Of a stretch of 64,000 nt of DNA, positions 11,341 through 21,702 are shown one piece after another. This DNA is from Apostichopus japonicus (Eukaryota > Echinodermata > Holothuroidea > Aspidochirotida > Stichopodidae). Position 1 is the stretch's first letter; every line of letters begins with the position of its first letter. A program made the position numbers and the translations under genes. Location of the stretch: the NCBI RefSeq assembly GCF_037975245.1, contig NC_092579.1, positions 13,252,678 to 13,316,677 of the forward strand. The letters are read 5' to 3'. The notes under the pieces were generated by a model. The model was not told where the DNA came from, did no database searches, and saw only the letters and a program-made list of their open reading frames with translations.

Positions 11341-11795
11341 ATTTTGTCATAAACGGCACCTCATATTTTCCAAGTTTATCTATGACGTACAAGAAGAAAC
11401 ATTATTTGTAACGTCCTGTTGTTTGCTTTAAGTTTAAGTCTACTTACTTATATCGTCATGATGGAAGGACAGGTATTACTTCTTATCTTTTATTAAAATT
11501 TATCACAACCAAATTGCGTTTATTACTTTGCGAATTTTCAGAGTGTAAGGTAATTTTGGTCGGTGAAACTTTTCACCAACGTTATTCATTATAGGCCTAG
11601 CCAAGTAATACTACTACTAGTATTTGTCATTAGTTATCGATCACTATACTAACTTTACTCACATAGTATTAGTAAGATATTACTAATACTATAGCCTAGT
11701 CTCACTTTATAGCTGTAGGCTGGGTCCTAAATTTGGCCTAACTTTAGAATCCGTACCATATGATGGGAAAGCTTACTTCGAATCGGCAGAATAAG
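11341..11795. other. Intergenic, no gene recognised
   Basis: AT-rich, with one TAGGCCTA at 11592-11599. Nothing else stands out. Confidence 0.35.
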
Positions 11796-12645
11796 GTTAG
11801 GGGTTAGAAAGTAGGGTTAAGGAGTAGGGTTGGGTCATATAGTCAGTATTGCGAAGTTCGCCATACTGCGAAGTTCGGGCACCCTAAGAAATACACGATT
11901 TTCACCATGAAAACCTACAGGAAGAGCCAAATTTCACCAAAAAGTACGAAGCTACAGTTATTTTCTCTCCAAAATGACCCGTGTGCAAGAAATTACTTAC
12001 ATATTTGTCAATAAAATGACGAAGATCTATGAAGTCTGTTATAATTACTGAAAGAGCAACTACGCCACCAATTTTTACCAGCGCCACACTGTGGGTTGCG
12101 TGGCCGAACTTCGCAATACTCTAGCAAGAAATACCAGTTCCACAATCACGAAGAATCTTCTTGGAAAACAACGTGAAAACAGTTTGCAGGAAAGAAAGTT
12201 TGGCCGTGTATCGTACTATAACAAAATTCTCCCACCAAATGAAGTATATTTTCTGGTGATTTAGACCAGAAGATTTAGTTTTGGGGTGTTTTAAGTCTTA
12301 AGTGGCCGAACTTCGAAGTCACCATCCTACTAATTAGCGTCAACAGGCCGATTTCACGACAACTCAAGACAACTCAAGACAACAAGTTTAAAATACCATC
12401 AAATACAATGGATGTAATCAGAATATATCTGGAAACACGTTTAAAACTGACTGGAACCAGCATGCATACATATTTTTCACGGGAAAAAAATGTTTTTGTC
12501 GTAAAAATCGTCAAGTTTCTCCGTTAATTAGTATGACCGGTAGGGTTAGGGGTTAGGAATTAGGGTTAGGAAGTAGGGAATATGGTTAGGGAGTAGGGTA
12601 AGGAAGTAGGGAATAGGGTTAGGGGTTAGGAAGTGGGGTCGATTG
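11796..12645 (+). repeat. Degenerate telomere-like (TTAGGG) blocks with CGAAGTTCG palindromes between
   Basis: Two G-rich clusters read GGGTTAGGGGTTAG-like: 11796-11832 and 12538-12640. Both have the metazoan TTAGGG motif in the same orientation, mixed with variants such as TTAGGAAG. Between them 'agtattgcgaagttcg' (about 11844) is mirrored by 'cgaacttcgcaatact' (about 12104-12120), and further CGAAGTTCG or CGAACTTCG copies lie near 11868 and 12309. This may be one repeat unit bounded by the G-rich clusters, or an interstitial telomeric remnant. Confidence 0.5.
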
Positions 12646-13039
12646 GTACAAATTCTAAATTAGTACCCTAAATTTTCACCATTTATAGTGTTGAACAGGT
12701 AAATGTCTGCTTAAAGTTCAGTGTGAGATTTAGTTATTTCATCAGCCTGTTCCAGTTTCAAAATCATTTCTAGGTTATGTCATAGGTGTTTCAAGTTTAC
12801 TTAAAATCCAAACTCAATCTCAAAGGATTGTGTTTCATTGGAGCTAAAACATAAAATTTACAAGCAAAGAAAATAAATATCAATAAAGGAAAAGATTACA
12901 CGCAGAAACAGAAATGCAGAATAATTAAGCAACAGAAAAATTTCTAAGAGCCAATAAAAATTCAAAAAGAATGTAAAAAATAATAGTTGAAGATTGCAAG
13001 GTAAAGCAAAAGACTTAGGTTTGGCTAAAAGCTCTTGAG

Positions 13040-13450
13040 GCACATTTTGAAGAATGAAAATTTTACACTGAATTTGAGACATCTAAGAGTAAGGGAGTTT
13101 TGGATTTCGTGTGGAAAACTGTTCCTGGCTCTGACTTCAATGTACTGGAAGGAATCCTTGTGTACCCTTTCTTTATATAGAGATCTAATTTGGTGGAAGA
13201 GCGAGTACAAGTACCATTGTGGGGATATTTCTCGGGTTTGGTGGTAAATATGTTAGCCAGATAATTTGGAGCAAGACCATCAACAATCTTCCTCTACTGA
13301 ATACAGATATGAAAATTGAAACGCTGGTTAATACTCATAAATTTGAGCTCGTCAAGCAGGTCTTTGGCATTGCTCTGTGAGTGACTGCTTAGTATAATAC
13401 GCCTACAAAGATTCTGAACTCACTGAAGGCTCTTAGTGTAGGTTTAGGGT
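13040..13450 (-). pseudogene. LINE ORF2 C-terminal fragment (degenerate)
   Basis: The minus strand from about 13430 downwards encodes the tail that follows the reverse transcriptase of CR1/L2/Jockey-like LINEs. Pieces are LQ-VQNLCRRIIL, SNAKDLLDELKFMSINQRF, an in-frame stop, KIVDGLAPNYLANIFTTKPE, then HNGTCTRSS and a frame-shifted VRARNSFPHEIQNSL. Their order (VQN..RR, KDLL.EL..S...R, LAPNYL..., GTRS, the FP.....WNSLP-like end) is the usual one for this segment. Stops and frameshifts show that it is dead. The exact clade is not resolvable by eye. Confidence 0.7.
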
Positions 13451-14032
13451 GTAAGGATATCTATTCTTTTGGTTTTAACAAAATGAGACTAATGATACAC
13501 TGCAAGTGTTGAAATTGTTATTGTTGAAATACTATATGGGGCCCAGGGCTAAGGTTAGTTTCAAGGACCTGGTGAGATCTGGTTTCTAAAATATATTATT
13601 TACTTAACATTACAGTATGCAATACTTTCTTTCCTGTGTCCAGTTTCAGAAAATATTGCAATTTATATATTGTGAAATATTGATAACTGCTTTGTGTAAG
13701 AAGGCTTTGCATCAACTACTCAAGAGGTTGTCTATTTTACTTGCAGTTGTTTTCCGCTCATTTAAGATGACTTTGTAATATTAGAGTTTATTGCATTGGA
13801 TTCATAATAAATGTCATATTGCTAGTTCTGTTGTTCCTAAATTTACCAACTTCGATTTGTCAGATTACCATTATAAGTTATTAATTAGTAATAGACACAG
13901 TATAGATGTTATAAGTTGTTTTAATTAATTAATTAAGTAGAGGAAGTCATTTCGATACTGAGAGAACATGGCAGTTCACATTGCAGACTTGTAAGATGTT
14001 CTTCAGTGCTTATATATGTTTTTTATACTAAG
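13451..14032. other. Upstream flank or intron of ARL6IP1
   Basis: Contains no convincing first coding exon. An ATG at about 13969 followed by a donor-like CTTGTAAG at 13989 would leave an intron of only about 45 bp before the next exon, so it is unlikely to be the start. The small first exon probably lies further upstream. Confidence 0.35.
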
Positions 14033-14038
14033 TCACAG

Positions 14039-17000
14039 GAACAAAGAAGAGTCCAGCAGCTCAGTGAGAATCTACAAGAGTGGAGGTATATTTTAGTTCT
14101 GGTGGACAAATGGTTGAACTGGGAGAAAGATGAATATCCTATGATTATGTCTGGCGCCATCACTACCGGTTTCTTGTAAGTTGCACAAGTTACTTTCAGC
14201 ATTTTTGGTGCAATTTTTTCCATTTGTTTGTTAGTTGTCAGCAAGCTCATGACTAATGCACTATACCAAGCAAGCTTGACTGAAAGTGGCATTGCTATTG
14301 TTCATAATAAGAAACATCCAAAATCAAATGAAGTTTAGTTAACAAGTATTGCCATATAATTTCATGAATCTACTTAAATGGTGTGAAGACTCGCGCACAA
14401 AGAAACGTCTCATGCCGGTAATCTGACCTAGTTTGAATGAGGTGTAGCAGAAGTGTTAGACACCACCATCGATCCCAGAAAATACACACACACAGCTTGC
14501 TACCATCGGTAATTAGACACTAGTGCACAGTCAATACATACAGCTACGGTCAATACCCACAACACAGTGTACATAGCAGTGTGGACATCTCAGGTCTAGA
14601 CAAAAGATAACAAGGTATCACGTTTCATTACTGTCTGCATTTTGTAGCGACAAGAAGAAAACTTCACTTGCAAGCAATGGAAAGTTAACTATTTCATAGC
14701 GCGGCACACAGTTTGGGGCGAGTCTTCAATGCCTATAAACAATTTTTTAAAGTTTTTTTGTAATCATAGAATTTGTTTCTTCTCTTTCAGCTTATTTTGG
14801 TTTCTGAACCCTCCAGTATTGTCAGCTCTTGCCTTTGCTGTCATGTGTGTTTGTGTTGCTGACTATGTGGTTCCAAGATTGCATGAGTTTGGCATAAGTA
14901 CAGCAGAAGAATGGTAAGTTAATTTAAATGTATACCTTTGCAGGAACACATTGGGTATGCCTGCTGTGCAGTTAGACTAGACCTGTAAGTACTATATCTG
15001 CTTGGAAAGATACCAGATAGACGTTGGCAAGTTAGGTCTTGTTAGTACTTCATCAGTAATAGATTTTATTGTAGATACATGATGAATGCTGTAAATTTGG
15101 CAAAACTTAATATTGTGCTTGTGTGCTCAGGATGTAAAGTTTGCAGACATTACTAACAGGATTTTTCTGCTGGCTGAAGTTGATTGGCACTGGCTAAGTT
15201 GCTGAAAATTTTCTGAATCTTCATGTGAAAAACCAACTCCTCATAGCATCTTGTGTGGCGAAGATATGAAATTTTTATTTGTAAATTTTGTTATATTTTG
15301 TAAATTTATGCGTCTGGCAACAGTAGAAAAAATAATGTCATCGGATTTTTTAAGCTGAAAATGATGTTGTTCTCTTAATAAAATTTCATTCGTTGATCTA
15401 CAGCGGGAAAAGAATTATCTCTACAAGCAAAGATACACTTTGATGGAATTCTAAATACAGAGCACATGGGCAGCTAATCGAACTTCCAAAATTATGTATT
15501 ATGTTACAAGGATTTATAAATCAACGAGAAGATTATGGTAGCTTAAGTGAAGCTTGTAAAGAGCAATTGAGTAGATGACCTCACCGACCTCCTTCTGTGA
15601 TCCAGCTTTCTAGAGTATATGAAGGTTAAGCCAGTCAGAAATAGGTTGCATTCAAACAAACTGTATCTCAAGTTAGGGAAAAGGTATTGAGATGGGGTTT
15701 TCAACTAACATTTGTGGAATATATTTTCTCTTCTATATAAGGTTGTTTGGCACCAGAATATCCTTTTAACTACTACAGTATAAAGCTATATATTTAAGGT
15801 TGGGTTGTATCTTAAAACATCATTTCTTACCAACTCATGTAAAATCCACACTTAATAAGAAATCCTTCAATCTTACATTAAGCAATCTATCCGGTCAAAC
15901 CATTTGGCATAATTTACAAATCATTAACCATTCAATTCAATGCATGAAATTTATAAACCAAGTTCAAATACTTCTGCTGCCATTTTGTTGGAATGCAGTG
16001 TATCAGTATGTACCGGTGCTGTGGCCAAGTGGACTAAGGCGGTGGCGTTTGAAGCAATGAGGCTTAGCAATCGGGAGGTTTGAGGTTCGATCCCTGGCCG
16101 GGTCATAGTAAGGTGGGATTTTCAACCAAAAGCAATCTAGGGTCTTTCCCATCTGAAATGACTTTCTAAATTGAAAAGATTCAAAATTTGAGTTAAAATG
16201 TTGAATTGGAAGCCACCCGACATGTAAGATGTAATCCATAAGCCCTTGCCTGATTATTGTTATCATTGTAAATGTAATCATAATTTCTTTTAGGCACCTT
16301 TAATAAATGATTTAGCATAGTTCTACCAAATTGGGCCAAATTCAACCCAAACTGCATCTTTATAGCAAAGGTCACCATTAATTTATTTATTTCATTTTTT
16401 TTTCATTTTTTTTTATTATCTAGGACTGATGAAAAAGAAGCCAAGTACAAAGAAATCTGCACAAACATGGTCTGGGGTCACGGGTTGCTGCTCAAAGCAT
16501 ATTATTGGGCTAGGATGCAGAGAGAACAAAAACCTAAACTGGTGAGTGAATTTAAACTGGATAAACTTGTTTAACATCCTTAGTACTGCCGTAAAATCGT
16601 TTATTTTCCACAGGAGATCCTTTAGTCAAAAGTGTTCTTCCCCCTCATCACCATTCTCCTTTCTGTCCACCTACACCTCTCCTACCTCCCCCCCCCCTCC
16701 ACCCTCCCCAAGCCTCAATGCAGTATTTGATACTTATAGTACTGTAGAAGTACTATAGTACTGTGAAGTACTCTTACATTTTAAGTTAAGTCCGTTCCAC
16801 AAATATTTCCATATTTTTTACACTTCCTGGTATTGTTCTATTGTTAGTTTGCAAGTAGACACTTCTGTGCCACAATGGCATAATGTTCGCGCAGACTATA
16901 TAGGTTCTTATGATTTTTCTTACGGATCAATATACTAATACCATTAGGCATGAAACCTAAATCTAAATCGCTGAATAGAAAACAAAAATGTGCTTAAAGT

Positions 17001-18980
17001 TGACTTTAACCTGATGTTAGGAATTTCTATATGGTTTCAAGTCAAGTCCAGCACTATTGTTACTGCTGGAAAGGTTTTAGGCAATTCTTGTCTGTCTGTC
17101 TTTCAGTTTATCTATCTATCTATCTGTCTGTCTGTCTGTCTGTGAGTCTACTATTTTGTGCTACTGATGTTCCATTGGTAATGATTCAGATTACTTCCCT
17201 TACCTAATTATGGTTACATGATGAAATAATCAATGCTACTAAGCATTTTTTGGGGGGTAAGGGGGGGGGGGGGTGGTGAGGGGTTATTCTATGATCTGAG
17301 AGGATTATTATGGTTTGTGCAAACTCTGGTTTAAACCAAATTTAATGTTTTCAATTAAAGCCCTGCAGGTCAGAATTATTTATCAACTTTTTATTTCAAA
17401 GTTATTTTCTCTCTCTTCTCCGTCAGTTTTTCTGCGCTGCTGTGATATGTTTACTTTTTGTTGGGTTCATCGCTGGTGCCATTCCTAATTTGTTTCTCGT
17501 TTATATCTTAGGTGAGTATCACAAAAAAATATCACTAACATATCTCTTAGGTGAGTATCACTAACAAACTCTCTAACGAGAGCATGGTGGCCAATTGGCT
17601 AAGGCGTTGGACTTGTGATCCAAGGATTGTTGGTTCGATTCCTGCCTAGTACATTACGTTGTGTCCTTGGGCAAGATGCTGTATCTCAATTGCCTCTCTC
17701 CACCCAGGGGTTAAATGGGTACCTGTGAGGTAACTTGTCATTGAGCGCAGTATATAACTGCAGCCGTCTGGAGGGACTGTCTCTGGGACGGACAGGTTAT
17801 CATAGACCAGGGGTTACATAATGTCTGTAAAGCTCTTAAAAACCTATCGCTAGTATAAAGCGCTATTAAAAAAATCGAATATTATTATTATTAAAATGTA
17901 ATCAGAATTGGCCTAAATATTTAGCATGCTTAAATAAATGTCGCTGAAAATTTTTCGAAACTCATCTGCCGTGGTTTCTGAAAATTATTCCCAGACAAAG
18001 AGTGGAGTGTTCAGTTAGAGGATGTAATATCCAAGAGTGGAACAAATGCTCTGATGACGTGTGGGGGGGGGGTGTGATATGGGTCGTAACAGGGCTGTTA
18101 AGAAATTTGAATGTGATTAACCATCTGAATTTTACTAATGACCTTTAAGGAAGTGTTTACGCTTTTAAACAAATATGACAATAATGTTTCTCTTGAGTTA
18201 TTTATAGTAATTAATTACCACAAGATTAGATCATCCACTGCCACCCACCATAGGAAGTTGCAGAAGAATTTTGAAAATTCCAGTTTGATTTGATCAGCCA
18301 GATATACGATTGTTAATCTTGTTCTGTTTGATGAGAAAATGGAGAATTCCCTCTAAAATAATGACTTAACAGACCTGTGCCACAAGATAAGTATTAAATT
18401 CTGGTTTATGGGATTCTCATCCTGGACAAAATCCTCCATTTTAACACTATTTAAATCGTCTTCCAAGTTATGAAAATATAAACTCCAATATGAGATGATA
18501 TGGATTGCCATCCACCCAAAAGGGTAAGCAATACATCAAGTAAGCAGTTCCCACATATCTATGTCACTGGTGAGCTGTAAGGGCAGTAAAAATTATCTCC
18601 AATTAATTCAAAATCCACAAAAAAGACATCAATTGTTCTGAAAATTATAAATAATAGAGCTAAAATAGCCATTATTAATAAAACTAATCTAGAGCTCTTT
18701 GCCACACACTAACTCTTCAGCAACCATGGTGGATGTTTTGCAGTTCTTATAAAAATGTTATGTTTAAATGTTTGGATTTCCGAGCACAATTCCTTTCAAA
18801 TGTAAAAGTGTTTTTGGCTTTCATCATCATGATTCCATGTTTGTTACTCTATTTTCAGTCACATTTGCTGTTTTATTGCCGGGACTTCACAGGAAGGGTT
18901 ACTTACTTCAGTGGAAGATTCTATTTTTGCAACAATTTGTCAAGATTGTCCAAAAAATGCGTGAAGGAAGGCTGAAATAA
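14039..18980 (+). CDS. ARL6IP1: ARL6IP1-like ER-shaping membrane protein (first coding exon missing)
   Basis: Five exons join in frame: 14039-14175, 14791-14913, 16424-16541, 17427-17511 and 18859-18980 (TAA at 18978). All internal borders are GT/AG and phases match. They encode 194 residues against about 203 in human ARL6IP1, so only a short N-terminus is missing. Recognised blocks are QLSENLQEWRYILVLVDKWL, LNPPVLSALAFAVMCVCVADY, YKEICTNMVWGHGLLLKAYYW and LLPGLHRKGYLLQWKI. Two pairs of hydrophobic segments (exon 1-2 border; exon 4-5 border) fit the reticulon-like hairpins by which the family bends ER membrane; the family also binds ARL6 and affects ER calcium, apoptosis and glutamate transport. 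The short basic C-terminus faces the cytosol. The first exon could start at 14033 instead, also in frame. Introns carry a MITE (14378-14734) and SINEs. Confidence 0.93.
14378..14734 (-). mobile_element. TTAA MITE, family 1, copy B (ARL6IP1 intron)
   Basis: Inverted relative to copies A and C. It starts ATGGTGTGAAGACTCGCG after TTAA (14374-14377) and ends GGCGAGTCTTCAATGCCT, where the flanking TTAA has mutated to TATAA. About 357 bp. It is uninterrupted and lies wholly inside the intron between the first two identified ARL6IP1 exons. Confidence 0.8.
14914..16423. other. ARL6IP1 intron
   Basis: Intron between the identified coding exons 2 and 3, GT at 14914 and AG ending at 16423. The acceptor is preceded by a long T-rich tract. 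It carries the tRNA-like repeat at 16012-16115. No other element was identified. Confidence 0.85.
16012..16115 (+). repeat. tRNA-like SINE head, family S3
   Basis: Contains an A-box-like GTGGCCAAGTGGACTAAGGC and a B-box-like GGTTCGATCCC 47 bp further on, the arrangement of a class II (Ser/Leu-like) tRNA. The acceptor stem does not pair well, and the sequence runs on into unrelated DNA (16116-16165). It is therefore a tRNA-derived SINE or pseudogene rather than a working tRNA gene. Confidence 0.55.
16542..17426. other. ARL6IP1 intron
   Basis: Intron between identified coding exons 3 and 4. It contains a (TCTG)n/(TCTA)n microsatellite at about 17090-17142 and G tracts near 17256-17275. Confidence 0.85.
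17578..17893 (+). repeat. tRNA-derived SINE, family S2 (full-length-like)
   Basis: The head has an A-box-like GTGGCCAATTGGCTAAGGCG and a B-box-like GGTTCGATTCC. Between them is TTGTGATCC, with GTG in the anticodon position (His-like). The body includes 'tgtccttgggcaagatgct' and 'tataaagcgctattaaaa', ending in an A-rich/(ATT)n tail. The AAGCGCTATTAAAA end resembles LINE-derived 3' tails that let a SINE borrow LINE machinery. It lies in the ARL6IP1 intron before the last exon. Confidence 0.8.
17894..18858. other. ARL6IP1 last intron (remainder)
   Basis: Nothing beyond a G tract at about 18062-18071 was recognised. The acceptor TCTATTTTCAG ends at 18858. Confidence 0.8.
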
Positions 18981-21344
18981 TCCTAGTAGCTGCAGGAAAT
19001 TTTCCTCCAGTTACGTCTGTCCTATCAATGTCGAACCCGCAGTGTTATTAAGATGAGGGAAGCAAAGAAAATATGGTTTGTTTGTATGTTTGTGGAAAAG
19101 TTATTGTCTTCGTGTGAAATTGTGTGTAATGAAGTTTATAAGTGGCATTCAAATAAAAAATATATAAAAAATAAAAAAATCCATTTGGGAAATATTTGAG
19201 ATTTTCTTTAATACCAACTGCAGTAAGTATCAATTAATCAGGTTTAGTAACGATGATACTTTAGTTTTTTGTCAGAATTGTTTATTTGCAAAAGGAAGAC
19301 AATATATATTCAGAGGGTACTTTAAAGTTGGTTTTCCACAGTGTTTCCAGCAGTCTAGAAGAATATCAAGGGATATCAACATATATTGTCAAAGCCTTTG
19401 ATCAAGAAATGAACTGATGTTTTTTTCATGAACAATGTCTTCAAAAATGATGTGCTATTAGACTAGAAGACTTTGTAACTAATGGGATTACTGTGTGTTA
19501 AATTAGTCAGAACATTATACAATCAAATTATGTCCAAAAACAACCCCCCCCCACATAATATGCTTTGATGGAGATAAAAGGGGTCACTTCAAGTCAGTTA
19601 TGAACAGCATGTTTTCAGTCTGATAATCAACATTAATGTAGTGTAGAGGTGGGTGGGGATATGGCCAGAGGGGAGGAACTTCTTAATTTTGAATTATGGT
19701 GGCAAGAACTGAACCAGCTTTTGGCTCACTCTCCTTTTTTTCTTTTGTGTTTGCGGGGAGGATGGGGGGGGGGGGGCGGGAAGGATGAAGTTGGGGGAAT
19801 TTGTTTAATATTGGGATTGTTTCTGTTAGGTTGAAAAGTCTTTTTGAAGGTTCAATGAAAATAATTTTTTTTTTGTGGCCTCAGAGTTGAACATACAGTA
19901 GCAAATCTTCTGAATTGTGCAATATTCACAAATTTCTTATGCATGCAAATTTCAGTTTAGAGCGAGACTCGTGGTCTTCTCCTCGAACAGTATTCTTCGT
20001 CAAATTTTCAGAATACTCAATTACGGTGTGGCTCCTTAGATGGAACTCTTCCAGCTTATCATTTCAAATCATCATAAATTGAGAGAGCGACCATTTTGAG
20101 TATGCATGTAATTAATACTTATCCATGTGGAATATAGGTAGGTGTAAGTTTAGTCAAATAAAATATATTTAAAAAAAATAAGCTGCTTTAATAATATAAA
20201 ACTTTAAAAATTTCAGAGGTCTGCTTTGGTATTTGGAATAAATAGGCAGTTAGGTGAGTTTATGCAGTGCCTTACGAAGGGATTAAATATCTGTAACAGA
20301 ACGCAAACAATGTACAAGAATGTAACTAAATTCGCTAAGTTACACCTTGTGCTAGTTTAAGAAAATCAGTTGTCGTCAGGTGTTTTATACTTCGATTCCA
20401 GATGGAATTTAAAGGGGTAAAACAATTACCATTCCTACACCAGTTGATATCTAGACTGTCACTGAATATACCTGGTTTGGAGAGGAAATTAGTTCCTTGT
20501 TTGATTTCGTTTTCCTGTAAGGGGCAGTTGGCCTGCTGCTGTAATATCGCCCTCTCTTTGTCTACTCCAAACCCCCTAGTAAAACCGTATTTTTGACTAA
20601 TTGCAATTTTTTGTTCTGTCTTCATACTTTTCTATTTTCTGTTTTCTTGGCTTTTCCTAAAAGATATATATTCTTCTGTGCCGCCAAGATTGGCATATTG
20701 CCTGAGGTAGACATTTTGTTTAGGAATGCTTTTGTGCAATAACATTTATATCAGATGTAATAGATTTTCTTCTCAATCCACATATAACATTTACTCCTTT
20801 AAAGTTACCACTTCTGTTTCCATCCAGTTCCTCTAGTTATTATTAGTGCGTGAGGTTTGGTTATTCTGTTGTGACCTAATGGAAACATATCTCAAATTGT
20901 ATAAGTGAAATAGTAACCTAGGGTTAATAGGATTAGGGGTATGGGGTGAGGGGGGGGGGTGGTTGTAGTTTTGTTTGTTACTTCTTTCCTTCATCACAAA
21001 GTAGTGTAGTCAACAAATATTAGAAATGTTTATAAGTAAAAGATGTATATAGTATTGTATATGCAAAATATAGACTTAAACTAAATTAGCATGAGTAGCA
21101 TTATTCATTCACAGAGAAAAAATGCATATGTTCATATATTTTTTTTTGTATGGATGGGGATCTCTTTCCAACAAGGTTTTGTACAATTATTAATTTGCTG
21201 AAAAATAACAAAATAAGATCATCTGTCATTTTTTGTGGTTGTTTACAAGCAATAGTTATTGAAGTTTGTCACATGGCTCAATAAATCTCACTTAAAGTTA
21301 GAGAACATGATACATGCTGTAACCATGTCAGTACAAACCTTTAA
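18981..21344 (+). other. ARL6IP1 3' UTR and downstream flank
   Basis: AATAAA at 19152-19157, about 170 bp after the stop codon, is a plausible poly(A) signal in an A/T-rich setting. Further AATAAA-like sites follow. A 96-aa minus-strand frame at 20335-20625 was not recognised and has no supporting context. G tracts occur near 19764 and 20949. Confidence 0.45.
19152..19157 (+). promoter_or_regulatory. Candidate poly(A) signal of ARL6IP1
   Basis: First AATAAA after the stop codon, at typical distance. No downstream GU-rich element was assessed, and other sites could be used. Confidence 0.4.
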
Positions 21345-21702
21345 AGGCATTGAAGACTCGCCCCAAACTGCGTGCCGCGCTCTGAAAAAGTTAACTTTCC
21401 GTCGCTTGCAAGTGAAGTTTTCTTCTTGTCGCCACAAAATGCAGACAGAAATGAAACGTGATACCTTGTTATCTTTTATCTAGACCTGAGATATCCATCG
21501 CTGCTATGTACACTGTGCTGTGGGTATTGGCTGTAGCTGTATGTATTGACTGTACACTAGTGTGTAATTACCGACGGTAGCAAGCTGTGTGTGTACTTTC
21601 TGGGATCGTTGGTTGTGTCTAACACTTTTGTTACACCTCATTTGAAACTAGGTCAGATTATCGGCATCAGATGTTTTTTCTGTGCGCGAGTCTTCACACC
21701 CT
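21345..21702 (+). mobile_element. TTAA MITE, family 1, copy C (intact reference copy)
   Basis: The best-preserved copy, 358 bp. It has TTAA on both sides (21341-21344, 21703-21706), left end AGGCATTGAAGACTCGCCCC and right end GCGCGAGTCTTCACACCCT. It shows the empty site of the family 2 insertion in copy A ('cttgttatcttttatctag' at about 21467-21485). The open frame overlapping its left half is not a gene. Confidence 0.88.

Noticed and set aside
13969-13990. ATG followed by a GTAAGA donor as the first coding exon of ARL6IP1
   Set aside because: It would require an intron of about 45 bp, far shorter than any other intron here.
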